Source: Oscillospiraceae bacterium
GTDB lineage: Bacteria; Bacillota; Clostridia; Oscillospirales; Oscillospiraceae
DNA: 64,000 nucleotides
Reading direction: 5' to 3'
Assembly: GCA_015067495.1 (NCBI GenBank)
Contig: SVMI01000004.1
Span: 1-64,000 of the forward strand
Shown: one piece after another, positions 49,806 to 57,281 of the stretch
Position numbering within the stretch: position 1 is the stretch's first letter
Layout of the letters: each line of letters opens with the position of its first letter
The notes under the pieces: generated by a model
Told to the model about the DNA's origin: nothing
What the model saw: the letters and a program-made list of their open reading frames with translations, nothing else
Databases searched by the model: none
Made by a program: the position numbers and the translations under genes

Positions 49806-50828
49806 GTGCTTGCGATCTTCAATGCCGCTTTTAATGCGGTCGTGCCCATCATCTTAATCGTTCTCTTGGGTTACTTTCTGCGCCGGAAGCAGTTTCTGTC
49901 CGACAATTTTCTGAGTGTCGGCAACAAGCTGGTCTTTCGGGTGCTGCTGCCCGTGATGCTCTTTATCAACGTATACAACATCCCCAGCTTTTCTTCCATC
50001 CCGTGGGACATCGTGGTGTACTGCATCGTCACCACCTTGCTGCTCTTTGCGCTTGGTCTGGTTGCTGCCATCACCGGCACGCCCGTACCCCAGCGCCGGG
50101 GCGTGATCGCCCAGTGCTGCTTCCGCAGCAACTTTGCCCTGATCGGTCTGCCGCTGGCAGCCGCGGTGGGAAATGACGAAGCGATCGCCCTTGCTTCCGT
50201 GCTGTCTGCCTTTACGATCCCGCTGTACAACATTTTGGCGGTGGTCTGCCTGACCATGTTCCTGCCCAACGGAAACAAAAAGTCCGCCGGCATTGGACAC
50301 ATTCTCTCCTCCGTGGTGCGAAATCCCCTGATCCTCGGTGTCGCCGCAGGACTGGTGGCACTGCTGGTGCGGGAGCTGCAGCGGCAGATTTGCGGCGAAG
50401 TGGTATTCAGCATTTCCGAGGATATTCCTTTCCTGCACTCCTTCCTGAACAGTCTGAAAGGTGCCGCCACTCCGCTGGGTCTTCTTGTGATGGGCGGTCA
50501 GTTTGATTTCTCCGCCACCAAGACCCTGAAAAAGGAGATCACCATTGGCGTGCTGGCTCGTCTTGTGTTTGCGCCGCTGATCGGCGTGGGTCTGGGCATC
50601 CTGCTCTCCAGCTTCACGGATCTGATCCATCTTGGGCAGAACGACTACCCCGCCCTTGTGGCACTGTGCGGCACGCCCACCGCCGTTTCCAGCGCCATCA
50701 TGGCAGGCGAAATGGACAATGATCAGCAGCTGGCAGTGCAGCTGGTCATCTGGACGAGCATCGGCTCAGTGGTCACGGTATTTGCCATCATCTGCGCCCT
50801 GATGGGCATGGGACTGCTGGCAATTTGA
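49806..50828 (+). CDS. AEC (auxin efflux carrier) family permease
   Basis: 340 residues from GTG 49806 after TGGAGGG. Ten or so membrane helices in the two five-helix halves of the AEC fold; the first (VPIILIVLLGYFLRRKQFL) and the central RSNFALIGLPLAA with NDE are typical family signatures, and near the C-terminus CGTPTAVSSAIMAGEM is the conserved segment. Members transport small organic acids or amino acids; the substrate is unknown. It stands alone, with its stop 290 bp from the next gene. Confidence 0.88.
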   Translation: MLAIFNAAFNAVVPIILIVLLGYFLRRKQFLSDNFLSVGNKLVFRVLLPVMLFINVYNIPSFSSIPWDIVVYCIVTTLLLFALGLVAAITGTPVPQRRGVIAQCCFRSNFALIGLPLAAAVGNDEAIALASVLSAFTIPLYNILAVVCLTMFLPNGNKKSAGIGHILSSVVRNPLILGVAAGLVALLVRELQRQICGEVVFSISEDIPFLHSFLNSLKGAATPLGLLVMGGQFDFSATKTLKKEITIGVLARLVFAPLIGVGLGILLSSFTDLIHLGQNDYPALVALCGTPTAVSSAIMAGEMDNDQQLAVQLVIWTSIGSVVTVFAIICALMGMGLLAI

Positions 50829-50904
50829 CCTGTTCACAAATTTGTTGCTTTTTGTTTTCAATTTGGTGATACGTTATTCAAAAAGTACCGATATGATGTA
50901 ACCA

Positions 50905-51028
50905 TGGAAGGCGACGGAAGCCGTGAGCCGCCTGCTTTTTCATGATGTGTAGAAATTCATTTTCTACCTCTCTTCTTTCCAAATCTCTTCAAAGGGAAAG
51001 CCTGCTGCACCCGCAGCAGGCTTTTTCT
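50905..51028 (+). ncRNA. Candidate small structured RNA with intrinsic terminator
   Basis: The stretch between the AEC gene and the antiporter (50829-51150) has no convincing gene. It holds three stems: GGCGACGG-AAG-CCGTGAGCC around 50910-50933, GTAGAAA/TTTCTAC at 50949-50966, and at the end a strong hairpin AAGCCTGCTGC/GCAGCAGGCTT with a TTTTTC tail (50998-51026). A possible -10 TATGAT lies at 50891-50896. No -35 could be placed with confidence, and no known RNA family was recognised. Confidence 0.4.
50998..51026 (+). terminator. Rho-independent terminator upstream of the antiporter
   Basis: Stem AAGCCTGCTGC/GCAGCAGGCTT, ACCC loop, TTTTTC tail. It lies 59 bp upstream of the antiporter's own promoter. 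Confidence 0.85.
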
Positions 51029-51084
51029 TGTCAAAATGCTGTCATTCCTCCCCAAAAAGGTTGAAAATTTGTATAGAAATCCCC

Positions 51085-51112
51085 TTGAAATAGCAAAAAA
51101 GGTTGCTATAAT
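51085..51112 (+). promoter_or_regulatory. Antiporter promoter
   Basis: TTGAAA (51085-51090), 16-bp spacer, TATAAT (51107-51112). The position 38 bp from ATG 51151 argues for that ATG rather than the one at 51118. Confidence 0.7.
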
Positions 51113-51150
51113 TTAGAATGGTATTTTGTGATTTGAAAGAAGGCTTTTTC

Positions 51151-52416
51151 ATGGAAATTCTGCTGACCATCGGCATTGCGATGTTTGCAGGTCTTTTTTT
51201 ATCCCGTTTGACGTCAAAATTTAATCTGCCGGACGTTACCAGCTACCTGATCGCAGGCGTTCTGGTAGGTCCGCTGTGTCTTGGAAGGCTCGGTGTGCCG
51301 GGTCTGGGCTTTGCTTCCTTTGAATTTGTAGAATCGATGGGACTGCTGTGTGATGTGGCACTGGGCTTCATCGCCTTCTCCATCGGCAGCGAGTTTCGGA
51401 TCTCTGCCCTGCGCAAAACCGGTCGTCAGGCGACTGTTGTCGCTATTTTTCAGGCACTGACCGCCACACTTTTTGTGGATCTGGTGCTGATCGTACTGCA
51501 TCTGTTCCTCGGTGACCGGCTGCCCCTTTCCACCTGCATCATTCTCGGTGCCATCGCAACAGCCACCGCCCCCGCCGCCACCCTGATGGTGGTCAACCAG
51601 TACAAGGCAAAAGGTCCGCTGACGGACATCCTGATGCCCATCGTGGCACTGGATGACGCGGTGGGTCTTGTGGTGTTCGCCATCTCCACCGGCATTGCCC
51701 GGGCTCTGAACAGCGGTGCTGTAAGCCTGATCTCGCTGCTTGTCAATCCGTTGCTCGAGATCGCCGGATCTCTGCTGCTGGGTTCGCTCCTCGGCTGGGT
51801 GTTCAGCCTTGTGGAGAAATTCTTCAACTCCGGCTCCAAGCGTCTGAGCCTCGCGGTTGCCTTCGTCATCATCTGCACCGCGCTTTCCAAGCTGCGCTTC
51901 CATTTTGACAGCGGTCTGGAGATCGGCTTCTCCTCTTTGCTCGTGACCATGATGTGCGGCACGATCTTCTGTAACCTCTGCAGCTTCTCCGAGGAGATCA
52001 TGTACAAGGCAGAGCGTTGGACAGCACCTGTCTATGTGCTGTTTTTCGTCATCTCCGGCGCGGAGCTGGACCTGACGGTATTTGCGGATCTGGCGGTGGT
52101 AGGCATCGGCATCGCCTATATCATCAGCCGCTCCGCCGGTAAGATCTTCGGTGCTACCGCCAGCGCAAGACTTGTAAAATGCGAGGAAAGCATCTGCAAG
52201 TATTTGGGCATCACCCTGCTGCCCCAGGCGGGCGTTGCGCTGGGTATGTCTGTCACCGTCGCCGCTCAGTTCGGTGCGGAGGGTTCCATGATCCGCAACA
52301 TCGTTCTCTTCTCCGTGCTGATCTACGAGCTGGCAGGTCCGATCCTGACCAAGTGGGCTCTGACCAAGGCAGGCGACATCAAGCCCAAGCCCTCTGTCAA
52401 GCGGGGCGATGTATAA
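51151..52416 (+). CDS. Monovalent cation/proton antiporter, CPA2 type
   Basis: 421 residues from ATG 51151 (MEILLTIGIAMF), GAAGG upstream. About 12-13 membrane helices. NLPDVTSYLIAGVLVGP is the usual first signature of the KefB/NapA-like CPA2 family, and the ion-binding motif ALDDAVGLVVFAIS around residue 165-178 contains the adjacent aspartates of electrogenic antiporters. TATAPAATLMVV is the unwound helix region. The C-terminus is short with no TrkA-N domain. Na+/H+ or K+/H+ exchange is likely; direction and ion are not decided by sequence. Confidence 0.87.
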   Translation: MEILLTIGIAMFAGLFLSRLTSKFNLPDVTSYLIAGVLVGPLCLGRLGVPGLGFASFEFVESMGLLCDVALGFIAFSIGSEFRISALRKTGRQATVVAIFQALTATLFVDLVLIVLHLFLGDRLPLSTCIILGAIATATAPAATLMVVNQYKAKGPLTDILMPIVALDDAVGLVVFAISTGIARALNSGAVSLISLLVNPLLEIAGSLLLGSLLGWVFSLVEKFFNSGSKRLSLAVAFVIICTALSKLRFHFDSGLEIGFSSLLVTMMCGTIFCNLCSFSEEIMYKAERWTAPVYVLFFVISGAELDLTVFADLAVVGIGIAYIISRSAGKIFGATASARLVKCEESICKYLGITLLPQAGVALGMSVTVAAQFGAEGSMIRNIVLFSVLIYELAGPILTKWALTKAGDIKPKPSVKRGDV

Positions 52417-52419
52417 ATC

Positions 52420-52447
52420 TTGACATTTTCCCCCCTTGTAGTATAAT
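52420..52447 (+). promoter_or_regulatory. Promoter of the PRTase gene
   Basis: TTGACA (52420-52425), 16-bp spacer, TATAAT (52442-52447). Confidence 0.75.
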
Positions 52448-52483
52448 TATTGTAGATTATTGTGTGCAAAGGAGCGTTTTCCT

Positions 52484-53038
52484 ATGTTTCATCGTATGAC
52501 CATCGCAGGTCTTGAGCGAGACCTTCCCATTTGTAAGGTAACGGATCAGCTGTACATCGCCGGCTTTGTCATCTTCGGTGACCCCGAGCTGACGGTGGCA
52601 TGCGCCGCGGAGCTTTTGAAGAAAGCCCCGGAATATGATTACATCATCACCGCCGAGGCAAAGGGCATTCCCCTCGCCCACGAGATGGCACGTCAGGCAG
52701 GCAACGCCAAGTACATCCTCGCCCGCAAGGGTCCGAAGCTCTATATGCGCGACATTCTTGAGGTGAACGTTCACTCCATCACCACCGCCAAGGAGCAGCA
52801 TCTGTATCTGGACGGCGCGGATGCCGAGCTGATGAAGGGCAAGCGCATCCTGATCGTTGACGACGTGATCTCCACCGGCGAAAGCCTGCATGCGCTGGAA
52901 GCACTGGTCGAGAAGGTCGGCGCAACCGTCTGCGGTCGCATGGCGATCCTTGCCGAGGGCGACGCGCAGGATCGGGAGGACCTGATCTATCTGGAAAAGC
53001 TGCCCCTGTTCCACCCCGACGGAAGCATCATGGAATAA
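52484..53038 (+). CDS. Type I phosphoribosyltransferase, adenine/xanthine-like
   Basis: 184 residues from ATG 52484 (MFHRMTIAGLERDLPI), with AAAGGAG upstream. Type I PRTase fold: DYIITAEAKGIPLAHEMAR early, YILARKGPKLYMRDILEV, and the PRPP-binding motif RILIVDDVISTGESLHALE near residue 125-143. It resembles Apt-like proteins found singly in Clostridia; the purine specificity is uncertain (adenine or xanthine). No riboswitch is seen in its short leader. Single gene with a terminator 7 bp behind. Confidence 0.8.
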   Translation: MFHRMTIAGLERDLPICKVTDQLYIAGFVIFGDPELTVACAAELLKKAPEYDYIITAEAKGIPLAHEMARQAGNAKYILARKGPKLYMRDILEVNVHSITTAKEQHLYLDGADAELMKGKRILIVDDVISTGESLHALEALVEKVGATVCGRMAILAEGDAQDREDLIYLEKLPLFHPDGSIME

Positions 53039-53044
53039 ACCGTT

Positions 53045-53072
53045 GCCCCGCAGCAGCCGCTGCGGGGCTTTT
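53045..53072 (+). terminator. PRTase gene terminator
   Basis: Perfect stem GCCCCGCAGC/GCTGCGGGGC, AGCC loop, TTTT tail. Confidence 0.88.
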
Positions 53073-53099
53073 CCGTCGAAGCGGGACGATAAATAACAG

Positions 53100-53128
53100 T
53101 TGAAATCGGCAATATCTTCTGCTATAAT
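53100..53128 (+). promoter_or_regulatory. tRNA-Gly promoter
   Basis: TTGAAA (53100-53105), 17-bp spacer, TATAAT (53123-53128), 11 bp before the tRNA. Confidence 0.8.
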
Positions 53129-53139
53129 ACTTGCAGCAC

Positions 53140-53213
53140 GCAGGGTTAGTTTATTGGTAGAACGATCGCTTCCCAAGCCATAAGGGCGGGTTCGATTCCC
53201 GTACCCTGCTCCA
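53140..53213 (+). tRNA. tRNA-Gly (anticodon CCC)
   Basis: Cloverleaf of 74 nt with encoded CCA. Acceptor stem GCAGGGT/ACCCTGC is perfect. D arm GTTT/GAAC, anticodon loop TTCCCAA with CCC at 53172-53174, T arm GCGGG/CCCGT with TTCGATT loop. The anticodon stem ATCGC/GCCAT has one C-C mismatch (C at 53167 with C at 53179). Own promoter and terminator, so the tRNA is transcribed alone. Confidence 0.93.
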
Positions 53214-53217
53214 GCAG

Positions 53218-53244
53218 AAAAGCCACCCCATCGGGGTGGCTTTT
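53218..53244. terminator. Terminator after tRNA-Gly
   Basis: Stem AAAAGCCACCCC/GGGGTGGCTTTT, ATC loop. Its flanks also fit the convergent end of the feo operon. Confidence 0.9.
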
Positions 53245-53246
53245 GC

Positions 53247-53426
53247 TTATTGATGCCTGTCGCAGCTGCATTGACTGCTGCAGGAAGAGCATTTGCCGGA
53301 GCAGGTAGCACCATCGGGGCAGCCGATGCACTTGACGCCCTTTTTCTTGGATCTGTAAATGAACCAGATCCCCAAGCCGACGATGACGGCGACCACCGCG
53401 ATCACGAGATAATCCACTGCGTTCAT
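53247..53426 (-). CDS. FeoB-associated Cys-rich membrane protein
   Basis: 59 residues from ATG 53426 (MNAVDYLVIAVVAVIVGLGIWFIYRS); an overlapping GTG (GTGA with the feoB stop) is possible but its GGAAA site is too close. One N-terminal membrane helix (about 4-24), then a basic turn and a C-terminal Cys tail (KCIGCPDGATCSGKCSSCSSQCSCDRHQ) with eight cysteines, the pattern of the FeoB_associated family. It is the last gene of feoA-feoB and probably helps iron delivery or gating at FeoB. Confidence 0.88.
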   Translation of the reverse strand: MNAVDYLVIAVVAVIVGLGIWFIYRSKKKGVKCIGCPDGATCSGKCSSCSSQCSCDRHQ

Positions 53427-53431
53427 AACGA

Positions 53432-55444
53432 TCACTTTCCGCTCAGGGCATATTCAGCGCTGAGCTTTTTGTTTGTCCTGCCGATCAGCGTACCGATCAC
53501 GATGCCGATGGCGATCACCACAGCCAGACCGATCAGGGCAGCAACGACGTTCAGAGAAGCGGGAGCGGTGATCAGCGTGCCAACGGTGTACACCAGATAC
53601 GCGACCACATAGCCGGTAGCAAACTGCAGGCCGATGCCGCCCCAGAACCACTTGCGATCCTTGATCTCCGAGTTCATAGCACCCAGCGCAGCAAAGCACG
53701 GGGGTGTAAAGAGGTTGAACATCAGGTATGCAAGGGCAGCGACTTTCGTGATTGCCATCACACCTGCCACCTCCGCGCCTGCGCCTTCCATCAGCGCCAG
53801 CTCTTCTGTGTCGATCAGGTTCTCAAGACCCACAAAGCAGACTGCCAGCGTGCCGACCACATTTTCCTTGGCGATGAAGCCGGTGACAGCCGCTGCTGCC
53901 ATCTGCCACGATACGACACCTACGATGGGTACCAGCAGATACGCAATGGGATTTGCAATGGTTGCGAGGATAGATTCAGAAGCGGCTTCCGCCTCTTGGA
54001 AGCTCCATGTGAAGGTCTGCATGATCTGCACCACAGTGTTGCAGACCAGAATGACCGTACCTGCCTTGACAATGTACGCCCAGCCGCGGCTGCACATGGA
54101 AATGAATGCACGCTTGATAGAGGGCAGCTTATACTCAGGCAGTTCAATGATGAAGAAGGACTTGCGGTTCTTGTGACCGGCGATTTTGTTCACCAGCAGC
54201 GCACCGATGAGGATCAGGAAAATGCCGACAAAATACATCAGCGTACCCACCCAGTCGGCGTTGTCGAAAAACGCGCCTGCAAACAAAGCAATGACAGGGA
54301 GCTTTGCGCCGCAGGGCATGAAGGGGGTCAGCATTGCGGTAGCGCGACGCTCCCGCTCGTTGCGGATGGTGCGGCATGCCATAACGCCGGGGATGGCACA
54401 GCCGGTGCCGATGACGAAGGGAATCACGGACTTGCCGGAAAGACCGACCCACTTGAAAATGGGATCAAGGACGACGGTAGCACGTGCCATATAGCCGCAG
54501 TCCTCCAGCAGGGCGATCAGGAAGTACATGACCATCACGAGGGGCAGGAAGCCGACCACCGCGGCAACACCGCCGATGACGCCGTCAACCAACAGCGCCT
54601 GCAAAATGGGAGACGCGCCGGAAACCAGCTCACCGACCCAGCCTTGGAAGGCTCCCAGCCATCCCGCCAGCAGGTCAGCCAACCAAACACCAAGACCCAG
54701 CTTTCCGTCAGACTGGGAAATGTGGAACACGAGGAACATCACCGCCGCAAAGATCACCAGTCCCAGAATGGGGTGGGTGATGACAGAGTCGATCTTGTCT
54801 TGGAAATTTTTATTTCTGGTCAGAACCTTACGCTTTTCCACCTCGGCGACGATCTTGTTGACAAACTGGAAACGCTTGCGGTCAGCAGCCTCGACAGCTT
54901 TCTTATCGGTCAGGTCAACGTCGCCCTGCACGTAGGGCGCTTTCTGCGTCTTCCCCTGCAGCGCGGCAGCAGCCTGAACCACTTCCTTCAGACCATCGCC
55001 GGTGGTGGAGGTGGTGTCCACAACGGGGCAGCACAGCTTTTCAGAGAGTGCTTTTACATCGATCTTTGTCTGCTTCTTCTCGTTGATGTCGTGCTTGTTC
55101 AGCGCAACCACCACGGGAATGCCCAGCTCCAGCAGCTGGGTAGTAAAAAACAGCGAGCGGCTCAGATTGGTAGCATCCACAATGTTGACGATCACATCAG
55201 GCTGCTCGTTCTTGACATAGGAGCTGGTGATGCTCTCCTCGGAAGTAAAGGGCGACATGGAGTACGCGCCGGGAAGATCGACAGCGATCAGCTCCAGCTC
55301 CCCCCCATACACCTTTTTGATGGGTGCCTCTTTTTTGTCCACGGTAACGCCCGCCCAGTTGCCGACCTTTTCATTGCGACCGGTCAGGGCATTGTACATG
55401 GTGGTCTTGCCGCTGTTGGGATTGCCTGCAAAAGCAATTCTCAT
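53432..55444 (-). CDS. feoB: Ferrous iron transport protein B
   Basis: 670 residues. N-terminal G domain with GNPNSGKTTMYNALTGRN (G1), WAGVTVDKK (G2 region), DLPGAYSMS (G3) and NKHD (G4), then a GDI-like spacer, then about eight membrane helices with the Gate motifs (SVIPFVIGTGCAIPGVMACRTI, MLTPFMPCGAKLPVIALFAG, FTPPCFAALGAM). FeoB imports Fe2+. Its gene follows feoA, with a DtxR-type operator in the gap. The iron-responsive operators upstream fit repression when iron is sufficient. Confidence 0.96.
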   Translation of the reverse strand: MRIAFAGNPNSGKTTMYNALTGRNEKVGNWAGVTVDKKEAPIKKVYGGELELIAVDLPGAYSMSPFTSEESITSSYVKNEQPDVIVNIVDATNLSRSLFFTTQLLELGIPVVVALNKHDINEKKQTKIDVKALSEKLCCPVVDTTSTTGDGLKEVVQAAAALQGKTQKAPYVQGDVDLTDKKAVEAADRKRFQFVNKIVAEVEKRKVLTRNKNFQDKIDSVITHPILGLVIFAAVMFLVFHISQSDGKLGLGVWLADLLAGWLGAFQGWVGELVSGASPILQALLVDGVIGGVAAVVGFLPLVMVMYFLIALLEDCGYMARATVVLDPIFKWVGLSGKSVIPFVIGTGCAIPGVMACRTIRNERERRATAMLTPFMPCGAKLPVIALFAGAFFDNADWVGTLMYFVGIFLILIGALLVNKIAGHKNRKSFFIIELPEYKLPSIKRAFISMCSRGWAYIVKAGTVILVCNTVVQIMQTFTWSFQEAEAASESILATIANPIAYLLVPIVGVVSWQMAAAAVTGFIAKENVVGTLAVCFVGLENLIDTEELALMEGAGAEVAGVMAITKVAALAYLMFNLFTPPCFAALGAMNSEIKDRKWFWGGIGLQFATGYVVAYLVYTVGTLITAPASLNVVAALIGLAVVIAIGIVIGTLIGRTNKKLSAEYALSGK

Positions 55445-55498
55445 AGATGGATTCCTCCTTCAATTTATCTGACAGTTGATACTGCAAATTGAAATTTC

Positions 55499-55514
55499 GT
55501 TAGCATCCGCTAAC
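55499..55514. promoter_or_regulatory. DtxR/IdeR-type operator in the feoA-feoB gap
   Basis: Perfect inverted repeat GTTAGC-ATCC-GCTAAC, identical to the copy at 55840-55855. A GCAGCGG/CCGCTGC hairpin with a U-rich tract at 55521-55551 lies between it and feoA, so the gap may attenuate or reinitiate transcription into feoB. Confidence 0.75.
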
Positions 55515-55558
55515 AGCAGTGCAAAAGGCAAGCAGCGGGCATTTCCGCTGCGCTGAGC

Positions 55559-55771
55559 TCAAACGATGATCGCCTCTGCCAACTGGTTGTCGATGTTGTA
55601 TCTGCCATCCTTGATGGAAACCGTACAGCCGCCTCTCCTACGGGAGACCACCGTGATCGGTTCGCCGCTGTAACAGCCAAGGGAAAACAGAAACGCATCA
55701 AGCTCTTCGTCGTCGGTTTCGATCCGCTGAATGATATACTCTTTGCCTTCTTCTGCAACTGCTAAAGTCAT
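55559..55771 (-). CDS. feoA: Ferrous iron transport protein A
   Basis: 70 residues from ATG 55771 with AGGTGA upstream. Small SH3-like FeoA domain (GKEYIIQRIETDDEELDAFLFSLGCYSGEPITVVS ... YNIDNQLAEAIIV) that works with FeoB at the membrane inner face. First gene of the feo operon. Confidence 0.9.
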   Translation of the reverse strand: MTLAVAEEGKEYIIQRIETDDEELDAFLFSLGCYSGEPITVVSRRRGGCTVSIKDGRYNIDNQLAEAIIV

Positions 55772-55806
55772 ACCTGTCACCTGATTCGAAAATCAAAAAT
55801 TCTGTC

Positions 55807-55855
55807 GTTAGTGATTGCTAACTTCCGTCCTGAAAATTAGTTAGCATCCGCTAAC
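55807..55855. promoter_or_regulatory. Two DtxR-type operators at the feo promoter
   Basis: GTTAGC-ATCC-GCTAAC (55840-55855), immediately downstream of the promoter -10, and GTTAG-TGATTG-CTAAC (55807-55822). The centres are 33 bp apart, three helical turns. A metal-activated DtxR/MntR repressor bound here would block transcription. Confidence 0.85.
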
Positions 55856-55864
55856 ACCTCATAC

Positions 55865-55893
55865 ATTTTAACGCCGCTGCCTTATTTTGTCAA
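55865..55893 (-). promoter_or_regulatory. feo operon promoter
   Basis: TTGACA (55888-55893), 17-bp spacer, TAAAAT (55865-55870) on the minus strand. Confidence 0.82.
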
Positions 55894-55928
55894 TCATTAT
55901 TGCCAATTTTTCGTAAATTTTTCTCCCC

Positions 55929-55957
55929 TTGCAATCCATGATCATCCATGGTAAAAT
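55929..55957 (+). promoter_or_regulatory. Promoter of the DtxR-family gene
   Basis: TTGCAA (55929-55934), 17-bp spacer, TAAAAT (55952-55957). It is divergent from the feo promoter. Confidence 0.75.
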
Positions 55958-55986
55958 AAATCCATGTCAATGAACGGAGGATTTTT

Positions 55987-56361
55987 ATGTCCATTCACGA
56001 GTCTGCCGAGATGTATCTCGAAACCATCTATACCCTCTCCAAAACCGCCCCTGCGGTGCGCAGTGTGGACGTCGCCGAGGCTTTGGGCTACTCCCGTCCC
56101 AGCGTCAGCCGCGCGGTTGGTCTTCTCAAAAAGGACGGCTGTGTTTTGATGGACGAGAACGGTTTTTTGTCCCTGACTGAAAAGGGCGCGCAGATCGCCT
56201 CCCAGATCTATGAGCGTCATACGGTGCTGTCCTCCCTGCTGGAAGCGTTGGGCGTGGACAAGGAGACTGCTGCCGAGGATGCCTGCAAAATTGAGCATGT
56301 GATCAGCGACCAATCCTTTGGTGCTATCAAGACATATATTGAGAAAACCAACACCCCCTGA
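55987..56361 (+). CDS. DtxR/MntR-family metal-dependent regulator
   Basis: 124 residues. N-terminal winged helix (ESAEMYLETIYTLSK ... VRSVDVAEALGYSRPSVSRAVGLLKKDGCV) and dimerisation/metal-binding domain (GAQIASQIYERHTVLSSLLEALGV, EDACKIEHVISDQSF); the H and E/D residues of the metal site (Asp-8-like, HTVL, EDACKIEH) are visible. It lacks the SH3-like third domain of DtxR/IdeR, like MntR. It is divergent from feo and separated from it by the GTTAGC-type operators, so it is the likely iron- or manganese-sensing repressor of feo. Confidence 0.88.
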   Translation: MSIHESAEMYLETIYTLSKTAPAVRSVDVAEALGYSRPSVSRAVGLLKKDGCVLMDENGFLSLTEKGAQIASQIYERHTVLSSLLEALGVDKETAAEDACKIEHVISDQSFGAIKTYIEKTNTP

Positions 56362-56413
56362 TGTGGCTTTGCCGCACGAACCGTGATATCGCACAAAAAA
56401 GAACAAAAAATGC

Positions 56414-56442
56414 TTGATTTTTCGTGCAACCTGTGTTAATAT
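56414..56442 (+). promoter_or_regulatory. Promoter of the riboswitch-controlled operon
   Basis: TTGATT (56414-56419), 17-bp spacer, TAATAT (56437-56442). Confidence 0.65.
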
Positions 56443-56467
56443 ACTTAAACTGATAATGTAACCCACA

Positions 56468-56526
56468 GGTATATGCGCAAAATATGGTTGCGCGTCTCTA
56501 CAAACCGCCCTAAATGGTTGTCTACC
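56468..56526 (+). promoter_or_regulatory. Purine riboswitch, guanine-type aptamer (variant)
   Basis: The region aligns without gaps in its junctions to the xpt guanine aptamer. P1 GGTA/TACC, J1/2 TAT, P2 GCGCAA (56475-56480) with TTGCGC (56488-56493), L2 AATATGG, J2/3 GTCTCTAC (56494-56501), P3 with L3 CCTAAAT, J3/1 TCT. The key ligand contacts fit guanine: U22, U47, U51 and C74 (c at 56522). Departures from xpt are C48, U24, U73 and C62. P1 is only four base pairs. The P1 3' strand is also the first arm of the terminator at 56522-56543, so ligand binding should prevent termination (ON switch). Confidence 0.88.
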
Positions 56527-56552
56527 GATCCGAGGATCGGTAGGCTTTTTTT
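56522..56552 (+). terminator. Riboswitch expression-platform terminator
   Basis: Stem CTACCGAT/ATCGGTAG (56522-56529, 56536-56543), then a seven-T run. The first arm includes the TACC of P1, so the two structures are mutually exclusive. Confidence 0.9.
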
Positions 56553-56579
56553 ATAAGAGAGGAGGACTAAAAAAGAAAG

Positions 56580-57281
56580 ATGCATCAAACAAAAAAAGCT
56601 GTTCTTTACACTGAAATTATCTATTTTTTGGCACTTGCGCTGCTGGCTGTCGGCACAGCACTGACCGTATACGGGGATCTTGGTATTTCCATGGTCGTCG
56701 CACCTGCCTACATATTGCACCTGAAGCTCTCTCAATTTTTCCCGTTTTTCACCTTCGGTGTCGCCGGATATACACTGCAGGCAGTCGTTTTGATCGTAAT
56801 GATGCTGTTGCTGCGCAAAGCCAAGCTCATTTACCTGCTCTCCTTCGGTACTGCTGTGGTATATGGCTCCGCGCTGGACGGTGCGATGCTGCTGATCGGT
56901 TTTTTGCCGGAAAACCCATATCTGCAGATCCTTCTCTATATTGTAGGCACCGTTTTATGCTGCGCAGCGCTCGCGCTGCTGTTTGCTGCTTATTTCCCCC
57001 CGGAAGCATATGAATTGTGTGTAAAGGAGCTTTCCGCCAAGCTCAACAAGCCTGTTCATATCGTGAAGACTGTTTACGATTGCTGCAGTTTGGCAGTATC
57101 TGTCGTTTTGAGCCTTTCCTTTTTCGGAACGATCCGCGGAATCGGCATCGGTACTGTGATCTGCGCATTCCTGTACGGCGTTCTGATCCGCACGTTCCAA
57201 AAGCTTTACGACCGATATTTTCTCTTTGCAGACAAATTTCCCCTGCGCAAATATTTTGAAGAAAGCGAGATGACAACATGA
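56580..57281 (+). CDS. YczE-like multi-helix membrane protein
   Basis: 233 residues. Five membrane segments: about 10-30 (EIIYFLALALLAVGTALTVY), 40-65, 70-92, 105-125 and 160-185, in the YczE/YitT-like (DUF6198-type) layout starting with a helix carrying GTALTVYGDLGISM. The ATG at 56580 is the first possible start after a stop; GGAGG is 14 bases upstream, a wide gap. The family has no settled function. Control by a purine riboswitch and fusion-partner overlap with a nucleotide-metabolism gene suggest transport or export of a purine compound. Confidence 0.75.
   Translation: MHQTKKAVLYTEIIYFLALALLAVGTALTVYGDLGISMVVAPAYILHLKLSQFFPFFTFGVAGYTLQAVVLIVMMLLLRKAKLIYLLSFGTAVVYGSALDGAMLLIGFLPENPYLQILLYIVGTVLCCAALALLFAAYFPPEAYELCVKELSAKLNKPVHIVKTVYDCCSLAVSVVLSLSFFGTIRGIGIGTVICAFLYGVLIRTFQKLYDRYFLFADKFPLRKYFEESEMTT

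Noticed and set aside
50829-51150. A short peptide gene starting ATGGAAGGC near 50914 or ATGATGTGTAGA near 50942.
   Set aside because: Both frames are 13 to 40 codons, lack a binding site and lie inside strong hairpins; no recognisable family.
56468-56526. Adenine-type purine riboswitch.
   Set aside because: The base equivalent to position 74 is C, not U, so the guanine group fits better.
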